From Amylostereum areolatum (taxonomy: Eukaryota; Basidiomycota; Agaricomycetes; Russulales; Stereaceae): DNA of 64,000 nt. Under the pieces are notes generated by a model that made no database searches, was not told where the DNA came from, and saw nothing but the letters and a program-made list of their open reading frames with translations. The DNA lies in NCBI GenBank assembly GCA_012932865.1, contig SAXG01000009.1, forward strand, positions 605,163-669,162, given 5' to 3'. Positions 19,601-31,250 of the stretch are shown here, in pieces. Made by a program: the position numbers and the translations under genes. Every line of letters begins with the position of its first letter. The stretch's first letter is position 1.

Positions 19601-22062
19601 CATGACCGCACAACCGTGTCTGTCAATCGAGATGACGAAATTCGGTGGTGGCTCGATGCGCGCTATGTTTCGTTCATTGAAGGAACATGGCGTATATTCC
19701 ATTTTGATATGCACGAGCAAACTCCCAATGTCGTTCGCCTCCAGGTCAGTAACCAGTCTTCGGAAATGGTCAAAAACTCACATGTTGCTCATCTCACAGG
19801 TCCATCTTCCAGGACAGCACCTGATAGTATTTGATCCAGATGAAGATCCCACTCAGGTCCTCGAACGCGCGGCAGAGGAACGGACAATGCTAACAGAATT
19901 CTTCTCTGTAAACAACCATCGTAATCCCAGTATCCGGGAAGTAGCCGCACGCACAACTTACCAAGACTTCCCGCAACACTTTGTATGGAGGGAGAAACAA
20001 TGGAACATCCGAAAGAGGGGCCTCGCTATCGGCCGCATGTACTTTGCTGCTCCGACATCCGGCGAAAGGTTTTATCTTCGTAACCTCCTTGCTGTCGTCC
20101 GAGGTCCACGTTCGTTCCAAGACCTTCGGACGGTCAATGGTGTCACCTACGATACTTTCCATGAAGCCTGCCTTGCCCGAGGACTCCTTGACGACGACGG
20201 AGAATGGGTACAATGCCTTGAAGAGGCAACAGAGATGCAGACCGGTTCACGACTCCGATACCTTTTTGCCACGATCCTTACTCACTGCCGACCATCAAAC
20301 CCTGGTGCACTCTGGACACAGTTTCGTCCTCTCATTTGTGACGACCTTAGATACCATCTTAGGGGCCTTGGAATTGACCAGCCCTCAGACGCAGATGTCT
20401 TCGATTACGGCCTCTTCCTCCTTGAAGGTATTCTCCATGATTCCGGAACGTCCCTTGGCTATTATCCTACCATGCCAATTCCCCAGCAGGATTGGAATCT
20501 ACGTGAGGAGAACCCTCTCATCACAGAGCAGACCAACTACGACTGCGACTTCGAACGTCAAGAGGCCCACACTAGGGTTTCGCAACTTAATCATGAACAA
20601 TGTGCTGCCTATAATTGTGTTATCGCCTCTGTGAATGCGCAAGCGGGCTCTGTATTCTTCCTTAACGGCCCAGGAGGGACAGGAAAGACATTTGTCTACA
20701 ATACGGTATGTCACAAAGTACGGAGCGAAGGATGGATAGCTCTTTGTGTTGCGTCTTCCGGAGTCGCCGCTCTTCTGCTCAAAGGCGGACGGACATCACA
20801 CTCAATGTTCAAGATCCCTGTCCTTGATCTGAATGACGCTTCAAGGTGCCGCATAAACAAGGAAGACACCAGGGCCGAGCTTTTGCGTCGGACGCACATC
20901 ATAATCTGGGATGAAGTTGTGATGCAACACAGGTACGTATACCACTTTATACTTATGTTATTTGAGCCTTATGCTCATTGTCATTGCTAGATGGGGTCCT
21001 GAAGCTGTAGATCGCACTTGCCAGGATGTTCGTGATAACGACCATCCATTTGGTGGAATCACGGTTGTTTTTGGAGGAGACTTCCAACAAACCCTGCCAG
21101 TTGTACCTCGAGGGTCACGCAAGGAAATCGTTGGTGCATCACTGCAACACTCCCCGCTCTGGCAACATGTCCAGGTCCTTCATCTCCGCGAAAATATGCG
21201 GCTTGATTCTGCAGACAGCGACTGCCGCGAGTTTGCGCAGTGGCTGCTTGATGTTGGGCATGGCCGCACTTCCGACAATGTCACCAGGCTTCCCTTGAAT
21301 TACATCCAGCTCCCAGACTCCATGCATTGTGCCGACACAGATGAGCTGATTGAAGCGATATACGGTGGCATCTCTTCAACCCACGATATTCCACCTCCAG
21401 ACTACTTCCTCCACAGGTCCATTCTCGCACCTCGAAATGATGAGGTCAACGCTCTCAATGACCGCATCCTTGACCGTCTTCCCGGGCAGGAACACACCTT
21501 CTATAGTGCTGATACCGTCGAAGATGTTCGTGATGAGGACCCAAATGATATGGATCCTCGCAATCTCACTCCCGAGTTCCTGCGATCCCTCAGTCCATCA
21601 AACCTACCGCTTGGCGAGTTACGCCTCAAGATCGGATGTCCGCTTATCCTCCTCCGCAATCTAGCGACAGGACGTGGCCTATGTAATGGCACACGCATGA
21701 TACTTCTCAGGGTGTCAACCCGTGTCCTTGAGGTGAAGATTATGGGTGGTGACCACGATGGCGACATTGCATTACTTCCGCGAATTGTGTTGAATCCTGG
21801 CGAAGATGGTGCATTCGCATTCACGTTGAAGAGGCGTCAATTCCCTGTTCGTCTTTCATTTGCATTAACAATCAACAAGGCACAAGGTCAGTCAGTAAAG
21901 TTCGTGGGACTTGACCTTCGAGCGTCGGTGTTTTCCCATGGTCAACTTTACGTTGCTCTTTCGCGTGCAACATCCCGTCAGCATGTCAAGGTTTGCCTTC
22001 CGGAAAATGTCTCCAATATGGTCACACGCAATATTGTGTATCCCGAGGTCCTCCTTGACTGA
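16606..22062 (+). CDS. Helitron Rep/helicase protein
   Basis: The model has five exons: 16606-16620, 16674-16758, 16806-19744, 19800-20932 and 20991-22062. They encode 1747 aa with all phases consistent, so it looks intact. The N-terminal approximately 320 aa are Arg/Ser/Pro-rich with repeated (S/A)IAQR(A/E)RRAR(E) units. A Cys/His cluster (CPHCSALLW...CCNHGH) follows. The Helitron-like N domain contains the HUH motif GLPHMHLLIFL and the tyrosine region SIKYVTKYLHKGHD expected to nick and rejoin DNA. The C-terminal Pif1-family helicase has Walker A GPGGTGKTF, Walker B IIIWDEV, FGGDFQQTLPVV, and the late motifs TINKAQGQSVKFVGLDL and LYVALSRATSRQHVKV. The first two small exons are inferred from phase; the first internal ATG in the main exon is only at 17792. 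It should support rolling-circle transposition. Confidence 0.9.
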
Positions 22063-22578
22063 ATTCTGTACAATGCTCTTGGATGAATAAATGGATTTCA
22101 TGTATACAAGCCTCGGGCCAATTGACACACCCGAAATTTGAAGGCCAAAGCAAGGCCAAAGCGTCTTGACTCTTGGGGAGGGTACACAATGAGGTTGAAA
22201 TCTCAAAGAGAATATCAATGCATGTAAATAAGGGTGTCTACATGGAAACCTAGTGAGTCTTATGAGGGAGGACGCAAGGGGAGAGTATTCGAGGGGGGAT
22301 GAAGCACTGGTACGTCGGCATGACTCCTTGATCAAACGCGCCGACTTCGCACTTCGCGTCGACTCGGTCACTTGCAGGCGACGATGAGTGGAGCCATCTC
22401 CTTCACATCTCATATACTCGAACTGTCTCGACCATCGGCTCTCTTGCCTCCACCCTTCTCGCACTCCACGGATCTCCACTGAAGTCATAGGGTGCTGGTG
22501 TCACATCCACCCGACACGGTATATAAAGCTAACTACCGTACGTCCCTGTACAAGTATTCTCACCGACCACAACCTAAC

Positions 22579-23747
22579 ATGCCACACACGGCCACCATCC
22601 ATTTTCTCTGCTCTGTCGAAAACCCACGCACCCTCCCTGATCGCCCTCTCACGACTATTCTTGACGTCCAAGCTTTCCTGCCATCGGATGAACCTGTCGT
22701 GGCGGGTTTGACCATGTTCAACGGCGAAGGAATCCAGTTCTCAAAAGACGATGTGAGCTTCGCCTACATTGTTGCTAAGGTGTGTCTCAACTATGTCTCT
22801 GGCCAATTACTTCCTAATCACGAGTTGCAACACGTAGGTGGATAGGGCAGTCCCAGGACATATGTCCTTCCCGCTCACGCTGATGGAACTGGCGTATAAC
22901 TTGGTGGGAGATATCATTGATGTGCGTCCCACCCTACCACATCTTCCCTGACCATCTCTGACACCGAAAACAGTGCTATCCTATCTATCTCGACCGTATC
23001 CCTGCTACAGGATCCGTTGATCCTGAAAGGATGCTTACTTTCGACCATCGTCCATATATGGACATCTCCGGCATTGTCGACAAGCGAGACTTGACACTCC
23101 ACGAGTTCAACATGACTATTGTACAATGGACCCGCGCGCAACCCGATGGCACTCTTCCAGTCATCGTCCGTGTTCCCGATACACCCAAGTTCAAGAACTC
23201 ACGCGACAAAATGGTTGCTTACCCTAAGTCCATTGTCTCTGTTTGTGGCTTCCTGACCGAGATCGTGCGCGAGGAGTCGAAGGATGAACGCGTTCCGGGA
23301 GGACCCGTGCAGTACGTTGTTGTGGAACTGGATACTGTTGCATTCCTTGGCCGCACAAGCGATGAAGATGATTCAGCCTCTTCGAAAAAAAGTGCGTGTC
23401 CTCATAAGTTTCCTATCTCATGGTTCTAACTGGGAACTGCTATCCTAGGTCCGAAAAAGTCGCCAGCTACTGACGGCCTCAAATGGCAGTTTGGTTCACC
23501 ATCGAAAAAGACCCGTGCTGTCGCAGCCAACTCCTCCAACTCCACTGGCAGTAAAAGTGGCCCCGGTCCTTCAACGGCTGCCAACCAAGCACGTCGTATG
23601 CAGCAACAACGCAACACCCAGAGTGGCAGCACTGACCGCGAGGAGCGCCGCACTCAAACCGGTGCCTCCAAGCGCACTGGGACTCCGTCTTTGCAGGATG
23701 GAAAAGGCAAAAAGCCGGAGCGTGATGTCGAGTCAGAGGACGATTAA
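22579..23747 (+). CDS. Helitron-linked 333-aa protein, possible OB-fold
   Basis: The model has four exons: 22579-22779, 22838-22921, 22974-23391 and 23449-23747, all in phase. It starts MPHTATIHFLCSVENPRTLP. The middle (about residues 130-230) alternates short beta-like strands such as ERMLTFDHRPYMDISGIVDK and SIVSVCGFLTEIV, then VQYVVVELDTVAFLG, which resembles an OB-fold single-strand DNA-binding module. The tail is Ser/Lys/Arg/Gln-rich and basic, ending in an acidic ESEDD. It follows the helicase by 516 bp on the same strand, and plant Helitrons often carry RPA-like OB-fold genes, so a replication-accessory role is plausible. I do not recognise a named family; the OB-fold idea is inference from strand pattern and context. 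Confidence 0.6.
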
Positions 23748-24077
23748 ATAGACCTTGACGCACGTTTATATTCATAGAGCAGCCCCGGGCCTTTGTAATA
23801 TTATTGTGTAAATATTCTGCATCTTGGGTGCTACAAATCTGTCCCATCGCACTTGAAAGGCTGGATCTAGCACGGGTAACCTGCTAGTAATACTTACAAG
23901 TTACAACTCTGATGTCTTCACTGGCACCATCGACACTCCTGTTTTCACATCACGTGGGTATGCGCGTTCACTGGCAATGGTCTTGGTTGAGACAACGTAA
24001 ATGCTTGAACTCGTACCGCAACAGATACTGTAAGTACTTTTAAGTCTATCTTCTTATTTCACTTGGCACGTTAAAGT

Positions 24078-24110
24078 TCACCCGGCTTTAGAGCTTTAGA
24101 GCGGGTGAAA
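24078..24110 (+). other. Hairpin, possible Helitron 3' structure
   Basis: Perfect 8-bp stem TTCACCCG/CGGGTGAA around a 17-nt loop that contains a repeated GCTTTAGA. Helitrons end in a hairpin about 10-12 nt before CTRR. Here the nearest similar end is CTTAG about 17 nt downstream, which does not match exactly, so the assignment is tentative. Confidence 0.25.
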
Positions 24111-24287
24111 AACAGCGACAGAGGCTTAGGTAAGTACGTTCTACAATACACTGGCAGCATCACTCCAAAAGTTTGGACATATCGCTCACTTCACTCGACT
24201 CGTATTAGCAGCTGAAACACAACTCCGCATATCGTTCTGCTTCAGAGCAGGGTTTCATACACCAAGGATACGCGCCAATACTTTACG

Positions 24288-26823
24288 ATGGCGGAAACGC
24301 TCCTTGGTATCATCCTAATAACTTCGTCTGCCAAAGGACGCAGCGTAGTTTGCCGCTGGCCGCCAGCCCCGCAACAAACCCCTCGTCTCGCACGTCCTCT
24401 GTTCAACATTGGCGATGATCCCGCACAATACGATAACCCATGGCGCGCATCAAATATGTATGATTCCTCAGAGACGATGCTCAAACCACCTCCTCAAAGA
24501 GAGCGAGAAGAACGGGACTATCTCTGGCAGCGTCCCAGCGCTTTTCGCGATCGCTCGGTCTCCTTCTCCCATTCTGCATCACATTCCGCCTCGGGACGTA
24601 CCTCCCCGTCCAAAGAGGGATCACTGGAGTACGATGACGGAGCAGAAGACTTTCCCATTCAAGATGACTACGATGACTGCCTTGGTTATACATCCGAGTT
24701 CCTTGCCACCCTCCTCAGTCCCCAACGCTCGCTCTGTCACCAAAAGTTTGTGCTCACCGTTGATGATCTATGTTTTTTGGGCCATCCCGTCTGCGCAGAG
24801 TCTGGTGGCGCATGGCGCTTCAAGGCAGAGAAACCTCAGGCCAAAATGCGCGGACGGGTCTCAAGGAAGAGACAATTCTCAGGCGAAGGCTTGCCCGAGT
24901 CGCCTGATTTTGATCCCAACGAGTCAATGAGTCCGACATATCCGTCATTGCAGCAGACCTCAGGGCTCAACATGTTCCACGTCGTGTTCGTCCATGACCT
25001 TCCCGATCCGTCCTCTTCAGCATCCGGCAACATCCAGAAATACTTCGATATAATCTACGAGCAGGTCGCCTTTACGCTGACCGCGGTGCTCTTTCAGGAG
25101 CAGGTTCTCTCTAATTTTGTAGAGAACGAATGCGATCTGCTAGGCTCGCTCAAGGAAGACTTTGCCGCACGAGGTACGCTCTTCCTTCTAGGAGGCTTAA
25201 TTGATAATGTTGATGGGAATGGTAGGGGATCCCTTTGAGGCCTACATGGACGAGGCACTCGCCGTTTCTTCCATCGCACCCGCTTTGAAATCCCTATATG
25301 AATCCATCAAATCTCGCTCGTTGGCCCATCTGACTATCCACAACATCCCCCTCGAGCTCCAACTTCCTCCGTATCTTGACTCTCTCATTCAAAGTGAGGA
25401 TGACTATGACACCGCCGACCTCGTACACCAAGGTGACGACTCACCCGGGGATAACAACCCCTGGGGTCGCGAGTTGAGTTTCGCATGGCGACTGCCTAGT
25501 CTTGCGCCTTGGAAGAGCCTGCTTCTTCTCGAAGGGCCAGACGGCCTGGAATGGTTGGATGTATACGACAATATCCGGGGGTCCAACGTCAAAGATGAAG
25601 ACAAGTTCCTCGCCGAACAGCTTATAAAATTCCTTGAAATGGTCGACGTAACACTATCGTGAGTTTCACCCATTCCTCTACAAGTGCTACCCCTTATGTG
25701 AGCATGTAGTTTGGCGGATATGGCTAGTCTCCTGGACTGGGATCTCAAAACGCAAGTCTTTCCCATCGTGCGCTGGCTTGTTCACCATCGGCGTGCCAAA
25801 GTCGTCGACATTGTCCATCGTGGACTAAAGACAGTCTTCACACTCCCTATCAAATTTGAAAGGCCGTACGTTACATTGTGTTCCTGCGTGCTGGCCCTCG
25901 CTTATGTTTCTCCAGGCTGAAGGAGCTCTCCGTCGCATTCCGACAAGCCTTCCCAGACCGATCTATTCCTCCGTTGCCCCAACTTCTCGCCAGCGTATCC
26001 CAATCGCCTTCCAACCATTTCTACGCGACGATTGTCAAATCGAAGGAGTTGGTGTCCGTCTACCTCGACGTGGTCCAGTGGCTGCTCCAACACGACCTCC
26101 TAGTTACCCTCCACCTACGCATCCGAGTCTTCGCCCCGGGCGAACTCAAACGCGAAGTACGGAAGCGGTGGAAGTCTCGTCGGCGCGTAAGCTGGAGGGA
26201 TGATACGGATGCAATATTCAGTCAGAGAGGCCGGCGGGAACGCTCGTCGGGGATGCAAGAGGAAGGACTCCTCGACAGCCTTGATTCGCCCCGGTGGCCC
26301 CATCTTTCTCCGCAGCGTCTCCGCAACCGTTCGCGTAGGGGATCCAGTAGCCGTGTTGAGCCGCCCATCTTGGAGGAGGGGATAGAGCTGGACGAAGAAC
26401 TGGAGCAGCAAATGGCGGAGGTGGCGGCGGTCGGCGTTGACGAGGAGGGCTTGGGTGCAGAGGATGACGACGATGTGTCGACTATCATCCCTGACCCAGC
26501 AAGGGCGACGTTCAAGGAAAAGCAATGGCTTCAGATGATGTCGGAAGGTAAGGAAGATTCTGTTGCACGACGATTTGACCAGTGAGATTTCTTGTGCTTC
26601 GGTCCGGGGAAAGGAGGCTGAATTGTCGATTTGTAGGATCAACCGGTATTTTGATGGAAAATGCACCGACGACGAAATATTATTTCGGGCCGAAATATCG
26701 AGGAAGCAGCTACGAGAGGTGTTGCACCATTATGACGGCTATGTGAGGTTCATCTTGAATTCAATCGTTTGTGCCGCTGATCAGTTTGTATCACAGCTCC
26801 AGACATTTCTTCACCCATCATAA
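24288..26823 (+). CDS. NPR3: Nitrogen permease regulator 3 (SEACIT/GATOR1 subunit)
   Basis: The model has six exons: 24288-25173, 25226-25658, 25710-25865, 25916-26581, 26637-26742 and 26797-26823. They encode 757 aa. The N-terminus MAETLLGIILITSSAKGRSV with VCRWPPAP is the signature of Npr3/NPRL3. Further family blocks are KFVLTVDDLCFLGHPVCAE, GLNMFHVVFVHDLP and the C-terminal wHTH-like stretch RYFDGKCTDDEILFRAEISR. Npr3 acts with Npr2 and Iml1 on the vacuole surface as a GTPase-activating complex for the Rag GTPase Gtr1, turning TORC1 off when amino acids or nitrogen are scarce. A Glu/Asp-rich acidic insert and an Arg/Ser-rich stretch lie at about residues 560-680. The last intron is 54 nt and in frame, so retention would also give an open product. 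The gene converges with the next one. Confidence 0.92.
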
Positions 26824-26944
26824 AGTGAGGGGGCCTTGCTTCCGCAGTGTAGAATACGCATGAATTCTGAAGGCTTGAACGTATCAGACAACGGATTGCG
26901 AGGAGATTCACTGTTCCATACCACAATAAGAGTCTAGGCGCAGT

Positions 26945-27716
26945 TTACGAGCTGGGGCGACGGTGCGAACGGTGGGATCCATCTTTCCTGCGAACAGGAG
27001 AACGCGATCGCGAACCCCTTCTGATACTTGTGTCGTCGTCGTCGAGCCTAGAGCTGCGCTTGGTAGCTCCCGTTGATGCGCGCTCTCCCTTGCGGATATC
27101 CTCAATGTCGTGGCCATCCGCCTCCCTCGACCGTCGTCTCCGTTTACGTGCTTCGATCCTCTCGGGAGGCAAAGAGCCGTCAGCCAGAACCAACCCTTTC
27201 CCCTTTTCATGATTCCGTTTCCACATAAGTTTCTTGCTGCACCGGGAGCATAGCACCACCTTGACCAGGGCGCTCTTCATTTCTCCATGCTCTTCGTACG
27301 CGAACGGCAGCTCGAGGGTCACCAAGGACACTTCTGACCCTCGATCGGGGTCATCTCCGGACAATGATTGATGGTGAATACAGCGAGTATTGCCACATGT
27401 AGTCTCCCCAGCGCCCGAAAGGACCTCCGATTCAGTGCGCCATCGGAGGGAGAACTGTTGGGACGAGTGCACGGTTCAATAACCTGTCCGACAGATAGGG
27501 GGAAAGACGTACATTTCCTGACTTGTAGTGTTTAAGGTCGCAGACAGCAAACTCGCGGAAGAGATTGGAGTAATATTTTTGGGCAAGTTGATCGTTCCAG
27601 GAGGTTTTGTCTTGGTCTTCTGTGTCGTCACGGAGGAATTTGTGAGACGCTTTCAATACGTCGAATTCGGTGGCATGAGGCTGACGCGGATTGGGCGGTT
27701 GTGACAAAAGGGACAT
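26945..27716 (-). CDS. FRA10AC1-family nuclear protein
   Basis: The model has two exons, 27513-27716 and 26945-27454, encoding 237 aa. The start chosen is MSLLSQPPNPRQPHATEFDV; an in-frame ATG 72 nt upstream (27788) is the alternative. The core matches the FRA10AC1 family: HKFLRDD, then SWNDQLAQKYYSNLFREFAV, LKHYKSGNFSLRWRTESEVL, a zinc-ribbon-like pair CGNTRC...CSRC, and EEHGEMKSALVKVVLCSRC. The C-terminus is Arg/Ser/Asp-rich, like splicing-associated proteins. FRA10AC1 is a nuclear protein associated with the spliceosome in animals; its role in fungi is not established. Its 3' end is 121 bp from that of NPR3 (convergent). Confidence 0.88.
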
Positions 27717-28191
27717 GTAGTAGGATTGAAGCTTGAAGGATGGAGGAGATTCAGAAACTCCCTGAGACTCCGGTGGGCAACCGATCACGTGCCTTCCAAA
27801 CTCTCACTTCTCCATGTCTCTCCATAGCTCTCCATGTTCTCCGAATCTCACATTCCATCTACTATCTTCCGCGCCTTGGCACTGCATGTACCTCTTGCAG
27901 CTTCTTCAACGACCAATGAACCCGATAAAGGCCGCCATGGCGTCTCACGGTGTCATAGCCAACCTTCTTTTAGAACGGCTGTTCCTTGATGTTGACGAGT
28001 TAGTACCTCTCCGTACTTCGTTTGAATGTGGGTCAGATGTTACATCTTAGCCAAGCTCTGCTCCAAACCTGGCAGTTGTTCTCTTTCTCCTTCGCGAAGG
28101 CCCGGCCTTTGCAGTCGCATAAAGTCCAGGCGTCCGGGGCTTAGGTCAACCGCTTGTGGCCCTCCTTCCCCCATCTTTCACACAATTCAGC
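27717..28191. promoter_or_regulatory. Divergent intergenic region FRA10AC1 / DUF6535
   Basis: 475 bp separate divergent genes; it presumably contains both promoters. No distinct sites were assigned, apart from a GAAGCTTGAAG motif just upstream in the FRA10AC1 leader (27725-27737). Confidence 0.35.
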
Positions 28192-31114
28192 ATGGCTTTC
28201 GGTCTCCTCAGATCTGCCACCCTTCCCGCGACTCGATCGAGAGGCATCGCTGGGTCGGCCTTACGTCCGTTTCAGCCGGAAGAACCTCTTTTACCTCAAC
28301 ATGTGCGAACGGAGGTCAGGCGAAGCGGGCTCATCGACCGAAGTTCAGTCGCGGCGTCCAGTACGTCCATGCTCAATTCTTGCTGACCCAGGGTAGTTGA
28401 ATTCTTATCACGATATATCACAGGCGCCGTCGAACCCAAGCCTATGTCGCAAGCCGGGTCTTCACGCCAGAATCTTATACCACTCGGTTCACATGGTAAG
28501 CATCAATCCTGTGTGTTCATATGGGTGCTATGGGCTGACGAGGTTTGGTTCTAGTCAAAGTCCCTCCTTTGAAGAGTGACTACGGGGAAGAGTCGTCTAA
28601 GATTTGGTCCGTTTATCTTAGCGAGAGCGAGAAGCCAGATAAAGCATTGGTCGAAAGTTGGAAAGGCGATATGGATGGAATCCTGATCTTCGTGAGTTTG
28701 GTTTGTTTCTTGGTGCCTAGGTCGAGTCATGACGCCGCCCACAGGCCGGTCTGTTCTCCGCAGTTGTGACCACACTCCTGGTTGAAGGCTTGCCGTTACT
28801 TCAACCCGATCCAGAACAAGTATCCGCCACAGTCCTCCTTCGAATATCTTTACAGCTCGATGGTATCGCGGACGGAACGAAGCCCAATCTCCCTCCCCTA
28901 CCTTCCCTTACTTCATCGCCCGGTGTTTCAGGATCAAGTCCGTTGCGTCTCAACGTTTTATGGTGCCTCAGCCTATTCTTGAGCCTTCTATCAGCGCTAT
29001 GCGCAACATTGATCCAGCAATGGGCCCGCGACTACATGCAGGCCGTCGAACGTCGTTCCGCCCCTCTCCAACGCGCGCGCATCCGCTCTTTTCTCTCCCA
29101 TGGAATCGAAGTTTCCAATGCCAAAGCAGTCGTCGATGGCATCCCCACCATTCTTCACCTTGCCGTTTTCCTCTTCCTCGCTGGCATGTATGACTTTATC
29201 CTCCCTTCCAGCCGAGCCATAGCTTGGCTTGTGGTTGCCATCCTTTGTGTCTATGCAGGGCTCTATCTTTCTCTGAGTCTCGTTCCTCTGGCTATCATTG
29301 GAAGTCCATTCCGTACTCCATTATCCGCGCTCCTCTGGCGAGTCAAGCAATTACTCGCGCCACTTTCCTATACCACCGTACACGGAGAGAAGGTCACCGT
29401 CGAACTCAAAAGCGACATCTCCCAGGGCCGGGAAGAATTCGCAATGCACGCAGATTCAGAAAGCAGAGCCCGCGACGTCGAAGCTTTATCTTGGACACTC
29501 ACTTCGCTTACCGAACATGACGAGCTAGAGGCTTTCATCGAGGGCGTCCCGGACTTCATGAAGTCCAAACGCGTCCGGGCGAAGGATATCATGTACGAGC
29601 TTCTCGAACGGGGTGGTTTCGGATTGCGTATATCACACCTGTTGGAGACGTGCACCGACCCATTAGGCCTATCCACGGCCCGTCGACGTCGACGCGCCCT
29701 CGCTGGGTTCGGCGCCTTCATTGCATTGACCAAGCAATGGAACTCCAAGGAGAACGCCCCCCGATGGACCTCGTGCCTCGGTTCGCCAATCCTGAAAACG
29801 GTGCAGAGTCTCCTCGCAAGCAGCTCCCAGACAAAGGACCTCGCTGTCAATCTCCCAGGCCGATGCGTCGCCGCATTGATTCAACGGAAGATATTTGACG
29901 ACTACTCAAACCTGGCCGCACAAGCATGCACTGCCATCGAAGATCAAGCTGCCTTCTGGGACGAGAACATTACAAAGCTCAACTTGAATTCCTGGGCGGT
30001 CTCTGTCCAGGAAATGTTTACGGATCTGAGTATGCCGGATCGGTCCCAAACGGGGACACAGGAAGGGGAACATGTTGTCTGGGCCAAGGAGAAACTCGAG
30101 CTCAACAACCTCGGCGCCAACTGGAACGACCAGTGTGCCGATGCCCATTGGACTGCATGGCAGACCTCTCCACCGACAACGCCTTCATATACTCTTCGCG
30201 ACGGCAAAGTAGGAACATTCCAGACCATATCTCGCTACGTCGCCTTGCACACGAAACGACTGGTCGTGGCGATCAACCTCCGGGAAAAACCAGAGACGAA
30301 CGAGGTCGATAAGACCATGCTCAATGAGTGCCTCAACCTGTGGCGCCCGCGGTACGGGAACGAGCTCGCGCAAAAAATGGTCTTTTCTGCACAGGTCGCC
30401 AACCTCATCCAATTCGTTGCAGGGATTTTCGCCGACGTACCCCGCCTCGGTTCTTCTGAGCGTACACTCATCGTCGACACTGTGCGCGCCATTATCCCTT
30501 TTTCTCCCGATTTTGGCTACGATGATAACGTCCAGCATGACCTCCTGCACTTCCTTCGATACCTCGGGGGTAAGCAGAAAATCGCCTCTCCAGATGGAGA
30601 CGATGGCACAGCGTCCTCCCATCGGAAGCTAGCCAGGCAGATCGCGGAGACTATCGTTCCGTTCATACGGTCGATTGTCGCGCCGGATATGATGGAGGAA
30701 GCGGAGGACATCATCGCCGATCTCACCTCTCACGGCATCGACACCCCGATCCTGGGCAGCAGCGCGGCACTCGCTGGCGATAGTATGGGTCTGCGACGTA
30801 CAACAGCGCGCATCCCGTTGCAAATCCGCCCGGTGGCGCCCGATACAAGGAGACAAGTTCTCAGTCCGAATGCAGGTGGATCGTCCCTGGAGGAAGACAG
30901 GTTTTCCCCTCTAAACCTTCCCCTCCCCAAACGCGTCAAAATAACCACGCTTCTCGTCCCAGAAACTCTACCTCTGTCACGCAACAAGCACGCAGTGCAT
31001 CGTCCAAGCCGCTTAGGCCAGAGCTCGTCGAGCGCGCCACTAGGTGGAATATTACTTTCGAGGGTAGAAAAAGGAGATGGGTTGGAGAGGTCTGCATCTC
31101 AGAGGGGGGAGTAG
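28192..31114 (+). CDS. DUF6535 multi-pass membrane protein
   Basis: The model has four exons: 28192-28360, 28424-28495, 28555-28691 and 28745-31114. They encode 915 aa. The diagnostic block runs WSVYLSESEKPDKALVESWK, GDMDGILIFAGLFSAVVTTL and then LLQPDP, followed by NVLWCLSLFLSLLSALCATL and IQQWARDYMQAVERR. This is the DUF6535 domain abundant in Agaricomycetes. Four membrane segments are visible, at roughly residues 125-147, 190-212, 248-270 and 275-300. The remaining approximately 600 aa are soluble, helical and without a recognised domain, with a basic, Ser/Pro-rich tail. Function of the family is unknown; its copy-number expansion suggests a lineage-specific, perhaps self-recognition-related role, but that is speculation. 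All phases agree. It converges with the MFS gene 136 bp away. Confidence 0.88.
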
Positions 31115-31250
31115 CGTTGTCTCGGAAATCCACCGTACGACTGAATGGACGCGCCCGAGGGGCCAAGATAATAGAAACACCCAGGCATTGATAAAAGTGA
31201 CACGACTCATACATGTATATAAGACCGCGTCTTGAGAGAAAAGTTTGGTC

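Larger units (their letters stand above)
16606..23747 (+). mobile_element. Helitron (rolling-circle transposon), coding span; termini not placed
   Basis: The span covers an intact Rep/helicase gene (16606-22062) and a co-oriented 333-aa gene (22579-23747). Replication-initiator and Pif1-type helicase domains in a single protein define the superfamily. The true element is larger than this span. Helitrons have no terminal inverted repeats, so the 5'-TC and 3'-CTRR ends could not be fixed by eye. A strong hairpin at 24078-24110 is the best 3' candidate. Confidence 0.85.

Noticed and set aside
23868..23893. Imperfect palindrome CTAGCACGGGTAACCTGCTAG as Helitron 3' end
   Set aside because: It ends in CTAG, but the stem includes those bases, whereas Helitron hairpins lie upstream of CTRR. 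Kept only as an outside possibility.
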